Assembly (NCBI GenBank): GCA_900551555.1
Contig: URWC01000015.1
Span: forward strand, 1 to 19,893
Direction of reading: 5' to 3'
Length of the DNA: 19,893 nucleotides
Origin: an uncultured Collinsella sp.
GTDB taxonomy: Bacteria > Actinomycetota > Coriobacteriia > Coriobacteriales > Coriobacteriaceae
Position numbers and translations under genes: made by a program. Of the stretch, positions 15,301 through 19,893 are shown piece after piece. Under the pieces are notes generated by a model, which saw only the letters and a program-made list of their open reading frames with translations, did not search any database and was not told where the DNA came from. The stretch's first letter is position 1, and the number at the start of each line of letters is the position of its first letter.

Positions 15301-16217
15301 AGGAGACCGTTGTCCTGGAGGACCTTCTTAATCGCCTCGACGTTCTCGCCGGTCATGGCCTTCACCGGGCGCGGCATGGTCGGGCTGTCGAAGATACCCA
15401 TGAGGTTCATAGCGGTCTTGAAGGCGCCGACGCCACCGGCATAGCCCTGGACGCCCGAGGTGACATCCCAGATGTGCGAAATCTCATTGAGGCGATCCTG
15501 CTCGGCCTTGACGGTAGCCCAGTCACCAGCCTGAGCGGCCTTCCACTGACGCACGTAGCCCTCGGGCTCAACGTTGGCGAGACCCGGGACGGAACCGTCG
15601 GCGCCACCGAGGTAGGCGCCGTCGACAACAACCTCGTGGCCGGTGAGAATGCTCATCGGATGGCCGTTCTTTTCGTTCTCCTGAACGAGGTAGCGGAACG
15701 AGATGTCATCACCCGAGGAATCCTTGACGCCAGCAAGGACGCCCTCGGCGCCGAGCTTGGCAAGGAGCTTCCAGGGGAGCTTGGTGTGAACGCAGACGGG
15801 AATGTCATAGGCGAAGATGGGCAGGTCAAGCTCCTCGTGCAGGATACGGAAGTGCTCCTCGACCTCGGTCATGCCCTGCAGGGCATAGAACGGGCAGGTG
15901 GCGACGAGGGCATCGGCGCCCAGCTCCTGGGCGACCTTGCCGTGCTCAATCATGCGCTCGGTCTCGGTATCGATGATGCCGACCAGAACAGGCACACGGT
16001 GGTCGACGATACGAACGGCCTCGGCGATAATCTGGCGACGGCGCTCGTCGGTGGAGAAGACGACCTCGCCCGAGGATCCCAAGAAGAACAGGCCATCGAC
16101 GCCGGCATCGATCATGCGGTTGATGCTGCGCTCAAAGGAGGCAACGTCGAGCTGGTGATCTTCGGTATCGGGAACAACGACGGGAGGGATAACGCCGGTG
16201 AATTTCTGAGTTGCCAC
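15297..16217 (-). CDS. nanA: DapA/NanA-family lyase, probable N-acetylneuraminate lyase (GTG start)
   Basis: This class I aldolase of the DHDPS/NAL family is predicted to cleave Neu5Ac to ManNAc and pyruvate. The start is a GTG at 16217, chosen because AAGGAG lies 6 bases upstream and the resulting 306-residue protein has its Schiff-base Lys165 (AGVKDSSGD) and Tyr137 (AYDIP) at the same numbers I recall for E. coli NanA. The pyruvate-carboxylate motif reads GSSGE (47-51). VKDSSGD is closer to keto-deoxy-sugar aldolases and DHDPS than to the VKFT of classical sialic acid lyases, so substrate specificity rests on the nanK-nanE context. The gene is followed by the 110-bp palindrome and preceded by two esterase-family genes. 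Confidence 0.8.
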   Translation of the reverse strand: MATQKFTGVIPPVVVPDTEDHQLDVASFERSINRMIDAGVDGLFFLGSSGEVVFSTDERRRQIIAEAVRIVDHRVPVLVGIIDTETERMIEHGKVAQELGADALVATCPFYALQGMTEVEEHFRILHEELDLPIFAYDIPVCVHTKLPWKLLAKLGAEGVLAGVKDSSGDDISFRYLVQENEKNGHPMSILTGHEVVVDGAYLGGADGSVPGLANVEPEGYVRQWKAAQAGDWATVKAEQDRLNEISHIWDVTSGVQGYAGGVGAFKTAMNLMGIFDSPTMPRPVKAMTGENVEAIKKVLQDNGLL

Positions 16218-16285
16218 AAGAATCTCCTTAGTTGTCTGGTGGGCAGCCCTATGCCGCCCACTCTTGTTGGCAGTGTCCAGGCCGT

Positions 16286-17137
16286 CTAGGCCAAAGAACA
16301 CGAGTAGAACGTTTGGTTAAAAAAGTCGACGACTTCGTTTTCGAACGCATTGATGCGCTCGTGAGCGTATTTGGCATAGATGATATGTCTCCGGTCACAC
16401 TCAAGACCGTTGAATACGGCAAACTGATCCTTGGGATCGCTCACGGTATCCATGAGCGATGTGCCCATGAGCACCGATCCGCGCACCCGAGACGACAGCG
16501 CCTCGAGGCCGCCAGGAAGCGGATCGGCAACCGCCGTGCAGGCGAGACCCCGCTCGTCCAGAGCAGAAACCGCCAGCGCGACTCCGCCGCCAAGGCCCTC
16601 GCCCCATGCAAAGATGCGGTCGGGGTCCATGCCATCAAGATTGCGCGCCACCTTCGCCAGCGCGCAACCCCAACGGACGCGCTCGACAAAAGCGGGCGAA
16701 GAAATCCCCCGCTGCAGGTCGTCCGCACCAGCAACATCGTCATCCAGCGCGAGGACGGCATACCCCATGGCGGCAAATCTCGTCATGTGATGCCAGCCGC
16801 GCACAGGCCGATCGATATCGTGGAACATCAGGCACAGCGGCACGCGCTCAGACACTCGGGCACGACCGACAGGCTCGATCAAACGAGCGTGAATCGCATC
16901 GTCACCGAGCTCAAAGGAGACCTCCGAGTAACGGGCGCAGGGGTTAACAAAGTCAATCGCCGTAATGGCCAGGCCTTGAATCTCAAGATTCGAAGCGCAT
17001 GTCTCTAAATCAGAAACATCTGCTTGGACATCACCGCGCCAGTCCCGATATTCTGCGAGCCTTGACGAAACCGTTCCAGGAATTCCCACGAGCCCGGGGA
17101 CAATCAGCTCATTAACATTGCTCTCGCACTTAGACAC
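16286..17137 (-). CDS. Acetylxylan-esterase-family protein lacking the catalytic serine (probable pseudoenzyme)
   Basis: This 283-residue alpha/beta-hydrolase-like protein is a divergent paralogue of the upstream gene (AXE1/cephalosporin-C deacetylase family). The two align through the C-terminal triad region: Asp230 in GTSLMD corresponds to the Asp in GTGTAD and His259 in YAHERI to the His in FGHEEI. The nucleophile elbow reads AWGEGLGGG (178-185 region) where the paralogue has NGASQGGG, so Gly181 replaces the Ser. The usual RGQG/PGQG motif after the central strand is also replaced by DDDVAG (132-137). Hydrolase activity by the normal mechanism is therefore unlikely; a binding, partner or regulatory role is inference. 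The start is a GTG at 17137 that overlaps the upstream stop by 8 bases and follows a GGGGAGG. A 6-bp hairpin (16239-16261) lies between this gene and nanA. Confidence 0.8.
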   Translation of the reverse strand: MSKCESNVNELIVPGLVGIPGTVSSRLAEYRDWRGDVQADVSDLETCASNLEIQGLAITAIDFVNPCARYSEVSFELGDDAIHARLIEPVGRARVSERVPLCLMFHDIDRPVRGWHHMTRFAAMGYAVLALDDDVAGADDLQRGISSPAFVERVRWGCALAKVARNLDGMDPDRIFAWGEGLGGGVALAVSALDERGLACTAVADPLPGGLEALSSRVRGSVLMGTSLMDTVSDPKDQFAVFNGLECDRRHIIYAKYAHERINAFENEVVDFFNQTFYSCSLA

Positions 17138-18011
17138 GAGCCTCCCCTCCCTTGCAGAAAAACGGAATGATCAGATCGTCAAAATCCTGAATCTCCTCGT
17201 GGCCAAAGCCTTCAAAGAACTCATGACGCTTTTCGCAGGTCAGGTTGTTATAGACCGCAAACTGCGTCGCTGGCGGGCAGACGATATCGGCTGTGCCGGT
17301 GCCAAACAGCACGGGGCATTTGACCATAGGGGCAAAGTTCTTGGAATCGAAGTACGCCAGCTTGGCATAGGCTTCGTCAATACGAGTCGAGTCCTCGTCA
17401 AACCAGCGAGACCAATAGCGCAGGCCCTCGTAGGCAATGTCGTCTGCATCCAAATCCCAGACTAGGCGGAAATCTGACAGGAAGGGATAGAGGATGGCGG
17501 CACGATTGATAAGCTCGCTGTTAAGCGCACAGGTCGCAATGCCCAAACCACCACCCTGCGACGCGCCGTTCACAAACACACGGGAAAGATCGATGCCCTC
17601 GAGCTCGCGAACAATACGGCACAGGATGCGAATATCTTGGTGCAAGCGGACATAGTAGAGGTTGGCCGGGTCACCGTCGATGCCGGCGACGATATGCCCG
17701 GCAACCGTTGTGCCCTCAAATCCACCAATGTCCTCGGAGGGACCTCCTTGGCCGGGGCAGTCGAGGGCGATGAGTGCCATGCCCATGCCCGCAAACGACG
17801 CCTGCTCAAACCAGCTGCGGCTTGCACCCGGATACCCATGGAACTGAAGCACCAATGGCACGGGCTCGTCCGAGACGGGTTTAAGGTACTTGGCATGCAG
17901 GCGAGCGCCACACATGCCGGTATACCAGAGGTCGAAAAGTTGGCAGGTCGCGGCATCGGTGACCGATGCCGTGTCGATCGCATAGTCAAGCCCGACGGCG
18001 TCGGCCTCGGC
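17130..18011 (-). CDS. Acetylxylan esterase / cephalosporin-C deacetylase family (AXE1), 5' end lost at the junction
   Basis: This serine hydrolase family removes acetyl groups from sugars and small molecules. About 293 residues remain. The oxyanion region FHGYPGASRSW, the LDCPGQGG motif, the nucleophile elbow NGASQGGG (Ser codon 17559-17561), the acidic residue in GTGTADIVCPP and the His in FEGFGHEE make a complete triad. Family members have about 320 residues, so roughly 25-30 N-terminal residues are missing. The reading frame stays open to 18629, but beyond about 18011 it is the antisense of obgE and should not be annotated as one 499-residue protein. Being first in a nanA-nanK-nanE operon suggests deacetylation of O-acetylated sialic acids, as an inference; xylan or other acetylated glycans are alternatives. 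Confidence 0.85.
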   Translation of the reverse strand, partial: AEADAVGLDYAIDTASVTDAATCQLFDLWYTGMCGARLHAKYLKPVSDEPVPLVLQFHGYPGASRSWFEQASFAGMGMALIALDCPGQGGPSEDIGGFEGTTVAGHIVAGIDGDPANLYYVRLHQDIRILCRIVRELEGIDLSRVFVNGASQGGGLGIATCALNSELINRAAILYPFLSDFRLVWDLDADDIAYEGLRYWSRWFDEDSTRIDEAYAKLAYFDSKNFAPMVKCPVLFGTGTADIVCPPATQFAVYNNLTCEKRHEFFEGFGHEEIQDFDDLIIPFFCKGGEARV

Positions 18012-18012
18012 C
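17994..18012. other. Chimeric junction between two genomes
   Basis: Within these bases the minus strand still reads a plausible esterase sequence (AEADAVGLD) and the plus strand already reads the Obg motif DGVGLGH, so both genes share this short GC-rich stretch. To the left all genes are on the minus strand with ACC-rich Thr usage. To the right all are on the plus strand with ACG-rich Thr usage. Both genes are cut mid-domain, tail to body, which is expected of an assembly or amplification join through microhomology. A perfect 10-bp inverted repeat (17951-17971) lies 23 bases to the left. Confidence 0.85.
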
Positions 18013-18608
18013 ACGACTTCCTGCGCCACGTCGAGCGCACGAAGCTCATCCTGCACATCGTCGACGCCTCTGGCATCGAAGGCCGCGATCCGGTCGACGA
18101 CTACTACAAGATCAATGCAGAGCTCAAGAAGTACAGCGAGAAGATCGCGCGCCGTACGCAGATCCTCGTGGCCAACAAGATCGACCTGCCGGAGGCGCAG
18201 GAGAATTTGCCGCGCCTCAAGGAGCTGGCCGAGAAGGAGGGCCTGAAGTTCTTCGCCATCTCGGCGGCGACGCGCGAGGGCGTCAAGGAACTCATCTCCT
18301 ACGTCGGTGAATGGCTCGACAACTACGTCGAGGAGCCGGAGCAGGAGGAAGAGGTCAAGGTCTACGATGAGACGGCCGAAGACCCGGACAAGATCACGAT
18401 CACGCGCAATGATGCGGGCGACTTCATCGTGCACGGCAAGGCCATCGAGAAGCTCGTTATCATGACGAACTTCAACAACGATGAGGCTGTGCGCCGCTTC
18501 CAGTACATCTGGCGCATCAAGGGCATCGACGAGAAGCTCAAGGAGCGCGGCATCAAGGAAGGCCAGACCGTCCACATCGGCGAGATGGAATTCGAGTACC
18601 GTGAGTGA
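17994..18608 (+). CDS. obgE: GTPase Obg/CgtA, C-terminal part (5' end lost at the junction)
   Basis: Obg is an essential ribosome-assembly and stress-related GTPase. The 204 residues left begin at the conserved GVGLGHDFLRHVERT segment just after the G3 motif. They continue through NKID (G4), SAATREG (G5 region) and a complete C-terminal OCT domain starting around DPDKITI and ending with GEMEFEY. The N-terminal Obg fold, P-loop and G2/G3 motifs (about 220 residues) are missing because of the junction. The frame runs open upstream to 17637, but that part is antisense to the esterase. The stop at 18606-18608 is followed by yhbY after 42 bases. The obgE-yhbY-proB order and the codon bias suggest a Negativicutes source, as inference. 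Confidence 0.93.
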   Translation, partial: DGVGLGHDFLRHVERTKLILHIVDASGIEGRDPVDDYYKINAELKKYSEKIARRTQILVANKIDLPEAQENLPRLKELAEKEGLKFFAISAATREGVKELISYVGEWLDNYVEEPEQEEEVKVYDETAEDPDKITITRNDAGDFIVHGKAIEKLVIMTNFNNDEAVRRFQYIWRIKGIDEKLKERGIKEGQTVHIGEMEFEYRE

Positions 18609-18650
18609 GACGAGTAAGAGATATATCATATAGGATACGGAGGAATCGAT

Positions 18651-18953
18651 TTGATCCGCAATTCACTGACAGGAAAACAGAAGAGCTTCCTGCGCTCAAT
18701 GGGCATGAAGCTCGAGCCGGTCGTCCAGATTGGCAAGGAGGGCGTGACGCCGACCGTTGTACAGGCGGCACGCGAGGCAATCAAGAAGCGCGAGCTCATC
18801 AAGGTACGCGTGCTGCAGAACTGCATGGAACTGCCGGCCGATGCCATCGCCATGCTCGCAGAGCGCGCTGACGCTAACCTCGTGCAGGTCATCGGGCGCA
18901 ACGGCCTGCTCTTCAAGCGCAATTTCGAGAAGCCGAAGATCGAGCTGCCGTAA
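18651..18953 (+). CDS. yhbY: YhbY-family RNA-binding protein (CRM domain, TTG start)
   Basis: This small CRM-domain protein associates with the large ribosomal subunit precursor in bacteria. Its 100 residues begin with the family pattern LTGKQKSFLRSMG and include VQIGKEGVT (about 24-32) and the RNA-binding GxxG loop in IGRNGLLFKRN near the C-terminus. The start is a TTG at 18651, chosen because GGAGG (18639-18643) lies 7 bases upstream and the frame then begins exactly where family members begin. It sits 42 bases after obgE and 16 bases before proB, so the three genes form one ribosome-assembly/proline-synthesis operon. Confidence 0.93.
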   Translation: MIRNSLTGKQKSFLRSMGMKLEPVVQIGKEGVTPTVVQAAREAIKKRELIKVRVLQNCMELPADAIAMLAERADANLVQVIGRNGLLFKRNFEKPKIELP

Positions 18954-18969
18954 GACGGAGGGATGCAGT

Positions 18970-19890
18970 ATGGACGCACGTCAGAGGCTCAGGGAAGCCA
19001 GGCGCATCGTCGTCAAAGTCGGCACGAGTACGCTTGCCCATGATACGGGCATGCTCAACCTCTACCGCATCGACCATCTCCTGCGGGAGTTGGCCGACCT
19101 CATGAATGAGGGGCGCGAGATCATCCTCGTCTCCTCGGGCGCCATCGCGGCGGGCCTCAGCAAGCTCGGCCTCGCGAAGAAGCCGGACTCCATCCCGGAG
19201 AAGCAGGCGGTTGCTGCCATCGGCCAGGGGGAGCTCATGCATATCTACGAGAAGTTCTTCGCCGAGTACGGCAAGACCATCGGCCAGGTGCTCCTGACGA
19301 AGGAGAACGCCGTGCGTCACCACCAGTACCGCCACTCGCGCGATGCGCTGCTCGCCCTGCTCGCGATGGGGGCCGTGCCAGTCATCAATGAGAACGATGC
19401 CGTCGCCGTCGACGAGATCAAGATCGGGGATAACGACAATCTCTCGGCGATGGTCGCGACGCTCGTCGATGCCGATGCGCTGATCATCCTCTCGGACATC
19501 GAGGGCCTCTACACGGCAAATCCGGCAACCCATCCAGATGCCCGCCTCATCCACGAGGTCGAGGAGATCACGCCGGAGGTCATCGAAATGGCCGGCGGCG
19601 CGGGCTCCTCGCTCGGCACGGGTGGCATGGCGACGAAGCTGCAGGCCGCTCAGGTGGCCATGAGCGCCGGCGTCAACATGGTCATCGCCTCGGGCAGTGA
19701 AGAGGGCGCTTTGCGCCGCATCCTGCAGGGCGAGGAGGTCGGCACGGTCTTTGCCGCGCGCGAATCGCATCTGCGCGTGCGCAAGAGCTGGCTGGCCTTT
19801 GGCAAGCGGTTGCAGGGCGATCTCGTCGTCGATGCGGGCTGCGTCAAGGCGCTCGAAGGCGGTTCGAGCCTGCTGGCCGCCGGCACGTAA
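18970..19890 (+). CDS. proB: Glutamate 5-kinase ProB, ending early by a probable frameshift
   Basis: ProB phosphorylates glutamate in the first step of proline synthesis. The start is the ATG at 18970, 7 bases after GGAGGG. The amino-acid kinase domain is complete (VVKVGTSTL near 14-22, LVSSGAIAAG near 53-62, VINENDAV near 140-147, and SSLGTGGMATK near 215-225). The frame then enters the C-terminal PUA domain, stopping after SSLLAAGT (306 residues) where family members of about 365-375 continue GI-x-V. The bases at 19882-19893 read GGC ACG TAA GTA. One extra T after 19885 would give Gly-Ile-Val-Ser and restore the domain, so I suspect a 1-nt deletion or end-of-contig error rather than a natural short form. 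Confidence 0.9.
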   Translation: MDARQRLREARRIVVKVGTSTLAHDTGMLNLYRIDHLLRELADLMNEGREIILVSSGAIAAGLSKLGLAKKPDSIPEKQAVAAIGQGELMHIYEKFFAEYGKTIGQVLLTKENAVRHHQYRHSRDALLALLAMGAVPVINENDAVAVDEIKIGDNDNLSAMVATLVDADALIILSDIEGLYTANPATHPDARLIHEVEEITPEVIEMAGGAGSSLGTGGMATKLQAAQVAMSAGVNMVIASGSEEGALRRILQGEEVGTVFAARESHLRVRKSWLAFGKRLQGDLVVDAGCVKALEGGSSLLAAGT

Positions 19891-19893
19891 GTA

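Noticed and set aside
16239..16261. A hairpin between the pseudo-esterase gene and nanA
   Set aside because: Only 6 bp plus a few inner pairs, without a T-run on the minus strand; too weak to call a terminator.
17951..17971. A perfect 10-bp inverted repeat with a 1-base centre inside the esterase gene
   Set aside because: It encodes an ordinary stretch of the esterase and has no loop to fold as RNA. I note it only because it is 23 bases from the junction.
17130..18629. A single 499-residue open frame on the minus strand joining the esterase to a long N-terminal part
   Set aside because: The part beyond about 18011 is the exact antisense of a clear obgE gene and resembles no esterase N-terminus; it arises from the chimeric join and the GC-rich third-position bias.

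Overview
The window is mostly one contiguous piece of a high-GC chromosome in which every gene lies on the minus strand (about 1-18011). A short foreign-looking piece on the plus strand follows (about 17994-19893). I infer that the large piece is from a Coriobacteriia gut actinobacterium, probably Collinsella-like. The grounds are WhiA, an actinobacterial RapZ with Arg in its P-loop (GMSGSGRT), the order rapZ-whiA-gap-pgk-tpiA-(gpmI)-secG, and a GC-rich bias with ACC as the main Thr codon. The right-hand piece (obgE-yhbY-proB) uses ACG almost exclusively for Thr. Its gene order is typical of Bacillota/Negativicutes (Selenomonas/Mitsuokella-like). The two meet inside two unrelated coding sequences, which is most simply a chimeric assembly join.

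Layout in the direction of transcription, right to left on the minus strand: a 5'-truncated acetylxylan-esterase-family gene, a second esterase-like gene that has lost its catalytic Ser, nanA (GTG start), nanK (ROK kinase) and nanE form an N-acylneuraminate (sialic acid) catabolic operon. Two large palindromes separate its last three genes (15191-15300 and 14046-14143). A terminator (13244-13281) then leads into rapZ and whiA. The glycolytic genes follow: gap, a terminator-like hairpin, then pgk-tpiA-gpmI packed tightly and closed by a strong terminator (6444-6480). secG stands alone with its own terminator. A promoter at 5893-5921 starts the oligopeptide transporter operon oppA-oppB-oppC-oppD-oppF, which runs off the left edge.

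How the genes fit together: the esterases may remove O-acetyl groups from host sialic acids or other glycans. NanA cleaves Neu5Ac to ManNAc and pyruvate, NanK phosphorylates ManNAc, and NanE epimerises ManNAc-6-P to GlcNAc-6-P, which enters glycolysis after deacetylation and deamination encoded elsewhere. Gap, Pgk, TpiA and GpmI cover lower glycolysis, and RapZ, which controls amino-sugar synthesis in E. coli, sits between the two modules. The Opp system imports peptides.

No intergenic gap exceeds 300 bases; the longest is 5797-6086. I saw no tRNA, rRNA, CRISPR array, transposase, phage gene or toxin-antitoxin pair. The points most worth checking are the chimeric junction, the pseudo-esterase paired with an active paralogue in a sialic acid operon, the two intergenic palindromes, and a probable 1-nt frameshift in proB at the right edge.
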